Source of the DNA: a virus
Virus record (IMG/VR): IMGVR_UViG_3300036790_000073
Location: 1 to 35,643 of that record
Reading direction: 5' to 3' (one strand)
Length of the DNA: 35,643 nt
Positions within the stretch are counted from its first letter, which is position 1. Each line of letters starts with the position of its first letter. A program made the position numbers and the translations under genes. Under the pieces are notes generated by a model. It worked only from the letters and a program-made list of their open reading frames with translations. It did no database searches and was not told where the DNA came from. Below are positions 1 to 5,846 of this stretch, piece by piece.

Positions 1-184
1 CGTACCCGTCCCCGTACCCGTACCCGTCCCCGGACCCGTACCCGTACCCGTACCCGTACCCGTCCCCGGACCCGTACCCGTCCCCGGACCCGTACCCGTC
101 CCCGTACCCGTACCCGTACCCGTACCCGTACCCGTACCCGTCCCCGGACCCGTACCCGTCCCCGTACCCGTACCCGTCCCCGGA
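1..184. repeat. Hexanucleotide tandem array, left copy (coding)
   Basis: About 31 head-to-tail hexamers of three types on the plus strand: cccgta, cccgtc and cccgga. On the coding (minus) strand they read TACGGG (Tyr-Gly), GACGGG (Asp-Gly) and TCCGGG (Ser-Gly). No stop codon appears in any of the six frames. The coding strand carries a GGG run every six bases, which fits the G3N3 pattern of a G-quadruplex. Bases 1..99 equal 35545..35643 exactly. Confidence 0.97.
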
Positions 185-361
185 CCACGCCCAAAGAGGA
201 ATTTTTAACGCCGTCAGTTCCTTCGGCGTTAGAATCCTTTCAGCCCACACCAATTCGTCGAACGAAAACGAACTGGCAAGCGCTCCAACCTTTGGCATTT
301 TGCACGCTCCGAAGAGAATGCAACGGATGGCGATGTCTTTGGTGACTTTTAGGAGTTCCAT
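1..361 (-). CDS. Gly-Tyr/Asp/Ser repeat protein, N-terminal part (continues across the window end)
   Basis: The ATG at 361 overlaps the end of the DUF6948-like gene by 13 bp and has GAGG about 10 nt upstream. The frame encodes 59 ordinary residues (start MELLKVTKDIAIRCILFGA, end IPLWAW) and then Xaa-Gly dipeptides with Xaa = Tyr, Asp or Ser from position 184 to position 1. The frame is still open at the window start. Removing the 99-bp terminal overlap continues it in phase at 35544 and ends it at 35411: 495 nt, 164 aa, with residues 60-149 being 45 dipeptides. Every glycine in this left-hand array is GGG. Small phage proteins ending in Gly-Tyr-Gly-Asp-Gly-Ser runs are known to me, but I know no function for them. 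The gene is real by start, coupling and frame; its role is unknown. Confidence 0.8.
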   Translation of the reverse strand, partial: MELLKVTKDIAIRCILFGACKMPKVGALASSFSFDELVWAERILTPKELTALKIPLWAWSGDGYGYGDGYGSGDGYGYGYGYGYGYGDGYGSGDGYGSGDGYGYGYGYGSGDGYGYGDGY

Positions 362-618
362 TTTTTCGCGGCCTCTTCGGTGACAGGTGTGACGCTCGTC
401 ACTTTGAATAATCGAAGCTCAGGCACTTCGGCACCGATCCGGCAATCGCTGTCTGGACCTTTGGAAGCAAGCCCCAAAAATCCGCCCATGCTACTGGCCC
501 AATAGATGCAATTTTTGACTTTGGATAACGTGATTTCGGCTGGCAAGTTCTTATCGTCCTCGACATACCCGAAGAACACACCTCTGAATTCCGTCGTGAC
601 GATGACTGGCTTTTTCAT
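349..618 (-). CDS. DUF6948-like phage protein
   Basis: 89 aa. ATG at 618 is preceded by AAAGGAGATTGTCAA, a strong ribosome site. It begins with a strand-rich VIVTTEFRGVFFGYV segment and has a central CIYWASSMGGFLGLASKGP and a late ELRLFKVTSVTPVTEEAA. This spacing (TTxxRGVFFGY, then YW, then GLAxxGP, then VTSVxxVTxEA) matches the small phage family I know as DUF6948; the family name is from memory. Its function is unknown. Its stop overlaps the start of the Gly-repeat protein, so the two are probably translated together. Confidence 0.75.
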   Translation of the reverse strand: MKKPVIVTTEFRGVFFGYVEDDKNLPAEITLSKVKNCIYWASSMGGFLGLASKGPDSDCRIGAEVPELRLFKVTSVTPVTEEAAKKWNS

Positions 619-638
619 TTGACAATCTCCTTTAGTTT

Positions 639-983
639 TTATGCGTTTTCCGCCGGCGGCGCCGGAACGTGCTTGATCACCTGGCCTTCGTTGTCGATCT
701 TATACTGAAGGTCAGACGGCAAGTTATAGGCTTTGTAGATGGAATCCCAAAACTCCATGTTGTTTGCCTGAAGCGTCGCCTGGGTCAGCTGGATTTTAGA
801 CATGAAGACTTTGTATTCCGACCAAAGCCGACGGTTCGTCATGTCCAGGTTCTTTTTCTTCAGCGTGTCTTCCGGCGAAAGCTTGGCCACGTTCACCCAG
901 GTGCCCTGATTGTGTTGGTGGTTGAAGCTCTCAAAAAACTTCATGAATCGCTTAATCTCGTCCGGCATATCGTTTTCGCTCAT
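639..983 (-). CDS. Hypothetical phage protein, 114 aa
   Basis: ATG at 983 is preceded by TGGAGGGAACACG, a good ribosome site. The product is hydrophilic, predicted mostly helical, with an acidic N-terminus (MSENDMPDEI) and a Pro/Ala-rich tail (VPAPPAENA). I see no signal peptide, membrane segment or catalytic motif and do not recognise the family. It lies just downstream of the hairpin-rich gap at 984-1306 and 20 bp upstream of the DUF6948-like gene, so it opens the last operon segment before the window end. Confidence 0.75.
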   Translation of the reverse strand: MSENDMPDEIKRFMKFFESFNHQHNQGTWVNVAKLSPEDTLKKKNLDMTNRRLWSEYKVFMSKIQLTQATLQANNMEFWDSIYKAYNLPSDLQYKIDNEGQVIKHVPAPPAENA

Positions 984-1306
984 CGTGTTCCCTCCATTAA
1001 AATTGTAGGCGGTGTCAGGTTGCTACCCTTTCGGGCAAGTCCACGGTCGCACTCGTACGATGGCCGCTTTCCTGCGCTCAACACACCGCCAAAAATACGG
1101 GTCTCTCCCCGCCGTCAAGCCGTTCCGTGTGATCGCAACGAACCGCGGTAGCTGGCATGCAAGCCACAACTCGTTGACATTAGTCCCCAGGCTTTCTCAC
1201 GACTCATCATCTCAGGCCACACTCTGGGTGCCATTGGTTAACCCACTATCCAGGCACAGACTTTATTGACCGCTAATTAGGCGATCTCAATGGGAAGTCG
1301 AGATTC
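984..1306 (-). other. Gene-free, hairpin-rich intergenic region
   Basis: No convincing reading frame on either strand for 323 bp, unusual in a genome packed this tightly. Read on the minus strand it holds several small inverted repeats: ATCTC/GAGAT near the upstream end, GTGCC/GGCAC, CCCAG/CTGGG, TGGC-TTGCAT-GCCA, CGGG-GAGAGA-CCCG followed by TATTTTT, and the strong 83-nt element at 1008-1090. A poor sigma70-like candidate (TTGAGA, 17 bp, AATAAA) lies at its upstream edge. The region may be a structured leader or non-coding RNA. I could not match it to a known riboswitch, ribozyme or tRNA. Confidence 0.5.
1008..1090 (-). ncRNA. Candidate structured RNA closed by an 8-bp stem
   Basis: On the minus strand GGCGGTGT (1090-1083) pairs perfectly with ACACCGCC (1015-1008) and encloses 67 nt. 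Inside is CCC-GAAA-GGG, a GNRA-type tetraloop hairpin flanked by TTG/CAA, and an 8-base palindrome TCGTACGA. The closing stem is followed by TACAATTTT and then the ribosome site of the 114-aa gene. The length and closed ends recall a tRNA, but no T-arm or anticodon arm fits. It could be a leader element or a small RNA with a weak terminator. Confidence 0.35.
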
Positions 1307-1486
1307 TTAAAACCCATCCGGCAATTTCCCGCAGTTGTCACCATTGCACGGGACCGTCGAAATCGACGCCCGCGTTCCGTCTTCGAAGTGCTGCGGTGTC
1401 GCGCAGCCGGCCATGATCAGGATGCCAAGAGCCAAAGCGATTCCTGCAAGCAAGAGCAGTGGCCATCCAGCGTCTTCAGTGTTCAT
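1307..1486 (-). CDS. Small predicted lipoprotein, 59 aa
   Basis: The ATG at 1486 overlaps the stop of the upstream gene as ATGA, so translation is probably coupled. One hydrophobic segment (residues 9-27, PLLLLAGIALALGILIMAG) ends in Cys28 within MAGC, which fits a lipobox. The mature part would be about 32 aa with two more cysteines. The N-terminus (MNTEDAGWP) is acidic, with no Lys or Arg before the hydrophobic core, which is atypical for a Sec signal; a plain membrane anchor is therefore an alternative. It could be an envelope-acting accessory protein. An Rz1 role is possible but no Rz partner is visible. Confidence 0.65.
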   Translation of the reverse strand: MNTEDAGWPLLLLAGIALALGILIMAGCATPQHFEDGTRASISTVPCNGDNCGKLPDGF

Positions 1487-1845
1487 AATTGCGCCAGGGA
1501 CGTTCCCAGCTTCAGGATCACGGCTTCCTGTAGTCCCACGTTCTTGCGCACGGCCGCGAATTCGTTTTCCATTTTGTTCATGTCAGCCACCGCTTTACGG
1601 TATTGCGATTCCGCGACGATCACTTCCATTTCGGTCTTATAGGTCTCGACCGCCGCCTTTTGCTTGGCTTCGCCGTCCGTGAAGTCCGCCGCTTTAGCTT
1701 CCAGGAACGCTTTGGCGAATTCGTATTCCTTGCGTGCCTTCACGTTTTCCCACTCCGTCCGCAAATCCTCCATAGTGATGGTCGCCATGTGGATGTGTGC
1801 GGGGTATTCCTGCAAGTCTTCGACGATCTTCTTGAGGTCGTCCAT
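1483..1845 (-). CDS. Hypothetical helical protein, 120 aa
   Basis: The ATG at 1845 overlaps the upstream stop as TAATG, favoured over a longer frame starting at 1881. The product is Ala/Lys/Glu-rich and predicted almost entirely helical, with an early MDDLKKIVEDLQEY helix and a long central coiled-coil-like stretch (about residues 20-105). It sits between the 229-aa coiled-coil protein and the lipoprotein at the end of the putative recombination operon. I do not recognise the family. Confidence 0.75.
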   Translation of the reverse strand: MDDLKKIVEDLQEYPAHIHMATITMEDLRTEWENVKARKEYEFAKAFLEAKAADFTDGEAKQKAAVETYKTEMEVIVAESQYRKAVADMNKMENEFAAVRKNVGLQEAVILKLGTSLAQL

Positions 1846-2534
1846 TAGTATGCCCGCGAAGCAACGTTCTTTTGCGACCACACGCGCACGCCTGGGTACT
1901 TCATTTCGGCTTTCAGACTGCGCGTCTGCTGGCCCAAAAATACGGTGTTGGCCTGGATCGCGCCAAGCGGCACTTTGCCAGCGGCGACGGCTTTCACAAG
2001 CTCCATGAGGTTCGACACTTCACATTTCCATTCTTCGCGCATCGAAATTCCAGAAACCTTTGGCGTCGCGGGCATGATGGGCGGCGCCACGTTGACAGGC
2101 TCTTCCAGGATAGCGTCAGCCGCGGCGTGGTCTCCGTTCTGGGCGTGTTGTTCGGCTTCGGCAAGCATCCGCTCTTCTTCGCGCTTTCGGGCCTCAGATT
2201 CGAGCCGGCGGCGGTCTGCTTCTAAACGGTCCTGCTCTTCCTGGTACCACTTGCCCATGGCTGGCTTCACAATGGCTTCGGCTTTGTCCAAAGGTTCGGC
2301 GTACTTGTCGCGTTCGGCGCCGGCTTTCTTCCAAGCGTCATAGGCGGCTTTGACAAAAGGGTCCAGGATTTCGCCCACACGCTTGCGCGCGGCTTTGATG
2401 GTCTGAAGGTATCGGGCGGCGCTTTCGTAAGTGCCTTGGTCCTTGATCGCTTCGGCCACGGCGATCGCCTGAGACGCTACCGGCGTGATCTCTTTTTCAG
2501 CTTGTGCGCCCAGCGTGACTAATTCATTTTCCAT
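1845..2534 (-). CDS. Coiled-coil protein of phage recombination operon, 229 aa
   Basis: ATG at 2534 is preceded by GGGGGAACCA and overlaps the exonuclease gene by 11 bp. Residues ~30-140 are a charged helical region with repeated E-R-K heptads (RLEADRRRLESEARKREEE). A compact C-terminal domain (~165-215) contains WKCEVSNLMELVKAVAAGKV and SLKAEMKYPGVRVW. From memory, proteins of this build occur beside phage annealing and exonuclease genes, and the order here agrees. No catalytic motif is seen; it may be an accessory to recombination. Confidence 0.8.
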   Translation of the reverse strand: MENELVTLGAQAEKEITPVASQAIAVAEAIKDQGTYESAARYLQTIKAARKRVGEILDPFVKAAYDAWKKAGAERDKYAEPLDKAEAIVKPAMGKWYQEEQDRLEADRRRLESEARKREEERMLAEAEQHAQNGDHAAADAILEEPVNVAPPIMPATPKVSGISMREEWKCEVSNLMELVKAVAAGKVPLGAIQANTVFLGQQTRSLKAEMKYPGVRVWSQKNVASRAY

Positions 2535-3153
2535 TGGTTCCCCCGATAGTTAATTTCACATTGTGATTGGCATTCCACCAGTACCCCGACGCAAAGCCGT
2601 CGATTAGAAATTCCTCGGCACGGTCCTTGTGTTCCTTCAGGTTATAGCGACCTTCCGCCGGCAAATAGAGCGCAAAGCGGCGAATTGCGCCTTCGTCTAT
2701 GATGTTCCGCTTTTGTCCGGCTGTCTGAAGCTGATGCCAGGCCATGACAGCCCCGCATTTGACTTCCACCAGGCAAAGCTGCGGGGCTTCGCCGAAGGTT
2801 CCCAAAAGGTCGATTTTGCAAGCGTACCGACCCGCTGGGTCTCCGTAAATCTGCTCGACTTTCTTCACGCGGAAATCCTTGTCGGACTTGAAGCGTAAAT
2901 ACTCATCCAGCCGGTGCAGGATTTTCGGATTCGAAAACTCGCTGGCCGCTGCGCCACCAAGTTCTAGGTCGTGAATGCCAGCATGGACGGCGCGCCCGAT
3001 TTCTCGGCCTTCTTCCGTGTAGTAGGTGTCGTCGATAAATCCCCAGTATTTCAAGAGTGCTGAAATACCAGGAATCGCCCGCGGACCTAGCCAGTAGGTA
3101 TGCGTCTCTTCGTCAAGCCGTAGGCTTGGCGTCAGCTGGGTTTGGTTGAGCAT
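2524..3153 (-). CDS. PD-(D/E)XK exonuclease, RecB/Cas4-like
   Basis: 209 aa. ATG at 3153 has GGAG about 10 nt upstream and overlaps the preceding gene by 41 bp; the longer frame from 3285 would only add sequence overlapping that gene. It contains GREIGRAVHAGIHDLELG (49-66), KIDLLGTF with Asp115, LVEVKCG with Glu130 and Lys132, and QLQTAGQ (141-147). These are the H, D, E-x-K and Q motifs of RecB-type nucleases used by phage exonucleases. Placement directly after a putative annealing protein supports a two-component (Red-like) recombination system. Confidence 0.85.
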   Translation of the reverse strand: MLNQTQLTPSLRLDEETHTYWLGPRAIPGISALLKYWGFIDDTYYTEEGREIGRAVHAGIHDLELGGAAASEFSNPKILHRLDEYLRFKSDKDFRVKKVEQIYGDPAGRYACKIDLLGTFGEAPQLCLVEVKCGAVMAWHQLQTAGQKRNIIDEGAIRRFALYLPAEGRYNLKEHKDRAEEFLIDGFASGYWWNANHNVKLTIGGTNGK

Positions 3154-3901
3154 TTGGCTTGGTCTCCGTGGGTTTAGGTTCTGCGACTGGCTTAAAGCAA
3201 GCCTGGTGAACGGCTTTCTTCGTGGTCGAATCGTACACGATGTCCGAATCCTTTTCGCCCTTCTTTTTACACTCGGCGCATTCAAACGGGAAGCGCGATT
3301 TCATGAGCTTGTAGCGGTTGTCTTCCTTGGCGGCGGCTGCGCCTTCGTTACCCGTCAATTCTTCGGCGGGCGTGGCTTTGTATCCGGCCAGGACCACGAC
3401 CCAGGCCAAGACATTTCGCAAAGCCTTCGCGCAAGCACGGGTCTGCGCCATCGACTTCAGCTGGAAAAGTGGCACCTGCTCTTCGCCCACTTTTTCCCGC
3501 ACACGCTGGCCCTGTACGGTCTTCCATTCGTACTTGGCGCGCACCGACCATTTGTCTTCGTCGTTCAAGCACATGGCTTCGGCGGCTGAAATCTCGTTCC
3601 CCGTGCGCACGTCCACCACAACGGCGCGCGCTTCAAATCCGCGCACGGCACCGTATTCGATGTACTGAGACGACGCCACTTTCACGGTCAGTCCGTAAAA
3701 CTTGCCGACCGTTTGCCAGTCCTCGAATTCCAAATACTGTTCACCGCTCATCATCACTTTGTTCGGCTTTTTGTCCAAAAGTTTCTTCAGGGAATTGGCG
3801 GCTTCGGTGGCTTCAGCGATCACCGCATCCGGCTTGCGTCCGACCGTCATGTCCAGCGTTTGAATCTCGCCCGTGTTTGGGTTTACAAGTTCTTGGGTCA
3901 T
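3113..3901 (-). CDS. Putative ssDNA-binding/annealing recombination protein
   Basis: 262 aa; ATG at 3901 has AGGAGAACCAATAAC upstream. The core includes GEQYLEFEDWQTVGKFYGLT (about 53-72), a beta-rich GFEARAVVVDVRTG, and a helical KSMAQTRACAKALRNVLAW near residues 148-166. The last pattern resembles the Arg/Ala-rich helices of Rad52/Redbeta-type annealing proteins as I know them; this is an inference, not an identification. Near residue 207 there is CAECKKKG with a later HQACF, a possible zinc site, and the end is Pro/Lys/Thr-rich. The downstream exonuclease supports a recombination role. Confidence 0.65.
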   Translation of the reverse strand: MTQELVNPNTGEIQTLDMTVGRKPDAVIAEATEAANSLKKLLDKKPNKVMMSGEQYLEFEDWQTVGKFYGLTVKVASSQYIEYGAVRGFEARAVVVDVRTGNEISAAEAMCLNDEDKWSVRAKYEWKTVQGQRVREKVGEEQVPLFQLKSMAQTRACAKALRNVLAWVVVLAGYKATPAEELTGNEGAAAAKEDNRYKLMKSRFPFECAECKKKGEKDSDIVYDSTTKKAVHQACFKPVAEPKPTETKPNAQPNPADAKPTA

Positions 3902-3902
3902 G

Positions 3903-4091
3903 TTATTGGTTCTCCTGGGCTTCTATTTTTTCCAGTTTTGTCTTTGAGTCGTTATCTAGTGCCGCGCGAATCGCGGACCAAACAAATTCCGCTGTCGACG
4001 GGAATCCCTGCTTCTTCGCAGAGCGCTCGACAAGGCTTTTTTTAGCGTTTCCGAATTTGCTTCCTGCATAGACGATTAAATTTGTGGCCAT
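3903..4091 (-). CDS. Ribbon-helix-helix-like transcriptional regulator, 62 aa
   Basis: ATG at 4091 follows AGGAGGTAAAATT, the strongest ribosome site near here. The protein has a short N-terminal strand (NLIVYAGSKFG), a helix (about 15-28), then GFPSTAEFVWSAIRAAL (29-45), similar to the second helix of CopG/Arc-type repressors. It ends with a charged tail. It is the first gene below a promoter with an 8-bp inverted repeat over the -10 and start site, a geometry expected for autorepression. I infer that it binds that operator and the related one at 6.09 kb. The fold assignment is by eye. Confidence 0.6.
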   Translation of the reverse strand: MATNLIVYAGSKFGNAKKSLVERSAKKQGFPSTAEFVWSAIRAALDNDSKTKLEKIEAQENQ

Positions 4092-4105
4092 AATTTTACC
4101 TCCTG

Positions 4106-4126
4106 TATAATGTGATGTACATTATA
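4106..4126. promoter_or_regulatory. Operator-like inverted repeat TATAATGT-N5-ACATTATA
   Basis: Perfect 8-bp arms at 4106-4113 and 4119-4126 with a 5-base spacer. One arm coincides with the -10 element and the other lies in the first transcribed bases, so a bound dimer would block initiation. The same half-site occurs at the 6.08-kb promoter. Confidence 0.65.
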
Positions 4127-4132
4127 TCATAA
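4114..4132 (-). promoter_or_regulatory. Extended -10 promoter for the regulator/recombination operon
   Basis: Minus-strand TATAAT at 4126-4121, preceded by TG one base away (TGATATAAT, extended -10), with expected start near 4114. The hexamer 17 bp upstream (GGCGCA at 4149-4144) is a poor -35, consistent with reliance on the extended -10. A 15-bp core, TATGATATAATGTAC, is identical to the 6.08-kb promoter. The leader is about 23 nt and contains AGGAGG. Confidence 0.7.
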
Positions 4133-4372
4133 TGCTTTATTCTTGCGCCAGTATTTCCAATCCGCCGAATGTCCTTTTATGGCTGGCTTGCAATCACATG
4201 GGCCAAAGTGACTGCCTGTCGCGCAGCCGCCGGACGTGGCTTCCAGGTGTTTGATCGCTTGAATGATTGCGCTCATGATTTCCATGAATCCTTCACGTGA
4301 CACATATTTTCTGGTCCACGCATCACGAATACGAAGTAAAACTGATAGGCATTCCTTTTCGATTTCGGTCAT
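4127..4372 (-). CDS. Hypothetical protein, 81 aa
   Basis: The start chosen is the ATG at 4372, which forms ATGA with the stop of the secreted protein and has TGAGG seven bases upstream; an ATG two codons earlier (4378) is possible. The product has helices (EIEKECLSVLLRIRDAW, FMEIMSAIIQAIKHLE) and a C-terminal GGCATGSHFGPCDCKP with three Cys and one His that could bind metal. Its last codons overlap the extended -10 promoter region of the regulator gene. Family not recognised. Confidence 0.65.
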   Translation of the reverse strand: MTEIEKECLSVLLRIRDAWTRKYVSREGFMEIMSAIIQAIKHLEATSGGCATGSHFGPCDCKPAIKGHSADWKYWRKNKAL

Positions 4373-5628
4373 TGGCATGCCTCAGTTAATGTGTCTTGTG
4401 GATGAAGAGTTCCGATATTGATGCTGGGTCCTTTCGTGTATGTGTTGTTGGTCATCGTCCAGCAGGTTAAGAACCAGGCTCCTTGCGGGACCTTAAGGAC
4501 ATTTTTGTTATCAAGTCCCATGGTGGCTGAGAAACTCGCCCCTGTGCTCGGCGGCGTGTTGCCAGCGATCGCACCAGGCGTGATGATGGCGAATGTTCCC
4601 GCAGTGCCCGTGATCGTGACAATGGCCGGCACGTTCCGCATCGTGAAGGATATCGGCCCATCTCCCGGATGCACAAGCGCCTGGGTAGGACTTGCGCTTT
4701 GCGTGCGATCGGCTACTGCAGAAATATAATACGAGCCGACGGGGAGACCTGGAAATTGGAAGGTTCCCGCTGATGTCGTCATGGCTGATTCAAACACCGC
4801 GCCTGAGCCGTTCCTCAATTCAATAGGAATATTTGCGAGCGGGATGCTGTTAGTTTCCGCGTCCTGCAATGTTCCGCATAGGACACCCGTTCCGCATGTG
4901 GGAGGAGTAGGAGGGCACGTCGGGCCGGTTAACGAGCACGTCGTCCCACAATTATCTGTTCCGCTCGTGGTTGTTCCACAAGCAGGAGGGAGCGCCGAGC
5001 AGGAGCCGTTCGACGTGCATGAACAAGTCCCGCCCGTTTTAGAGCAGCTCGTCCCGCAATTGTCCGTGCCGGTGGTCGTGTTTCCGCAAGCCGGCGCCGG
5101 AGCATTGCACGATCCATCCGTAACACAAGGAGGGGGAACAACGGGATTGCAACAAATAAATTGCGGACCCTCTCCGCATATTCCAGAGTTAAGAGTTGAT
5201 CCTGTTGTGACTTCACCACACGTCACGCCGCCCGTTGCATTGATGCAAAAGTCAGGAGGCAAGCACGTTGGCGTGGGGGGCGCAGTTGTCGTTGTCGTAG
5301 TGGTGGTGGTCGTCGTCGTTGTCGGTGGGGGAGGCGGCGCGGATCCTCCGCAACACACCGGGTCAAATTCTGCCGACCAAAAACCAGACGCCAGGCAAAA
5401 CTGTCCATTAGGAACGCAAACGGCTGTCGCGCCAGCAACGCAGGGGCTTGGTCCGGCAAAAAACCCGGCCAAACATAATCCAGTAGTGGATACGCATCCT
5501 GGCGGGATATTAGAAACCGATTCCCCGCAAATCGTCGCGGTCGTTGTAGGACATGAACCGTTTGCTGGGCAATCAGCCAGAACGCGCGCAGAAACCATCA
5601 AGGAAATAATGAACAATTTGATTTTCAT
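4369..5628 (-). CDS. Secreted Cys-rich protein with poly-Thr linker and Cna-B-like domain
   Basis: 419 aa. The ATG at 5628 forms ATGA with the upstream stop and has GAGGGGGG just upstream. A Sec signal peptide is clear (MKIKLFIISLMVSARVLA, cleavage before DCPANG). Then follow a Cys-rich domain (~19-95), a Pro/poly-Thr linker with 13 consecutive Thr (103-115), another Cys-rich part, and two related Cys modules (~168-238) each containing TDNCGT-x-C. About 250-332 looks like a carboxypeptidase-regulatory/Cna-B beta-sandwich (IPIELRNGSGAVFE, FPGLPVGSYYISA). Such architecture is typical of extracellular bacterial proteins and unusual for a phage. It may alter the host surface (superinfection exclusion, adhesion); that is speculation. 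Confidence 0.85.
   Translation of the reverse strand: MKIKLFIISLMVSARVLADCPANGSCPTTTATICGESVSNIPPGCVSTTGLCLAGFFAGPSPCVAGATAVCVPNGQFCLASGFWSAEFDPVCCGGSAPPPPPTTTTTTTTTTTTTAPPTPTCLPPDFCINATGGVTCGEVTTGSTLNSGICGEGPQFICCNPVVPPPCVTDGSCNAPAPACGNTTTGTDNCGTSCSKTGGTCSCTSNGSCSALPPACGTTTSGTDNCGTTCSLTGPTCPPTPPTCGTGVLCGTLQDAETNSIPLANIPIELRNGSGAVFESAMTTSAGTFQFPGLPVGSYYISAVADRTQSASPTQALVHPGDGPISFTMRNVPAIVTITGTAGTFAIITPGAIAGNTPPSTGASFSATMGLDNKNVLKVPQGAWFLTCWTMTNNTYTKGPSINIGTLHPQDTLTEACQ
5284..5322 (-). repeat. Trinucleotide tract coding 13 consecutive threonines
   Basis: A run of 13 ACN codons of mixed third bases on the minus strand, directly after five prolines, in the secreted Cys-rich protein. It is a linker. 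The unit is three bases, so length changes would not shift the frame. Confidence 0.85.
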
Positions 5629-5834
5629 CTGACCCCCCTCGTGCAAAAAGGACAATCACCGAGATGCCATATATAGTGCGGACGCCCGTTTGAGTAGTTA
5701 TCATCGACACCTTTTTTGGCCGTTTCGCAATCGTTCCAAAGAAGCCGGTGTATCAGGCAGAACTGGCGCTGGCATTCGTCCAGTCTTGGGCATTCCTGTT
5801 GTCCATGAAACCCATCGCTTTTAGTAATTTTCAT
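5625..5834 (-). CDS. Small Cys-rich, probably zinc-binding protein, 69 aa
   Basis: ATG at 5834 has AGGGGGTGATCGCT upstream; a GTG three codons earlier is less well placed. Cysteines fall at 15, 21, 26, 36, 61 and 64, with a final CPFC pair and several His, suggesting a metal-binding fold. It is translationally coupled (ATGA) to the secreted protein downstream. No known family recognised. Confidence 0.65.
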   Translation of the reverse strand: MKITKSDGFHGQQECPRLDECQRQFCLIHRLLWNDCETAKKGVDDNYSNGRPHYIWHLGDCPFCTRGVR

Positions 5835-5846
5835 AGCGATCACCCC

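Noticed and set aside
1-184. Telomere-like or CRISPR-like repeat
   Set aside because: Units are contiguous hexamers without spacers, stay in one coding phase, and continue a gene frame at both ends; a coding repeat explains them.
1008-1090. tRNA gene
   Set aside because: The closed 8-bp stem and length are suggestive, but no T-arm, anticodon arm or CCA-proximal pattern fits on either strand.
1185-1225. Hammerhead ribozyme core (GATGATGAGTC ... GAGAAA)
   Set aside because: The essential C of CUGAUGA is replaced by A and stem II is not formed; no cleavage triplet with flanking stems found.
1012-1269. 85-codon plus-strand gene in the structured gap
   Set aside because: No ribosome site, no plus-strand neighbours, and the composition looks like the reverse of hairpin-rich DNA; non-coding is more likely.
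3318-4071. Overlapping plus-strand frames opposite the annealing-protein gene
   Set aside because: Arg/Ser/Cys-rich antisense shadows without starts or neighbours on that strand.
5284-5322. Phase-variable repeat in the secreted protein
   Set aside because: The unit is a codon with mixed third bases, so length changes keep the frame and slippage would be low.
4781-5632. 283-codon plus-strand frame opposite the secreted protein
   Set aside because: It is the antisense of a signal-peptide gene with a strong start; its Val/Gly runs are the complement of the poly-Thr and Pro tracts.
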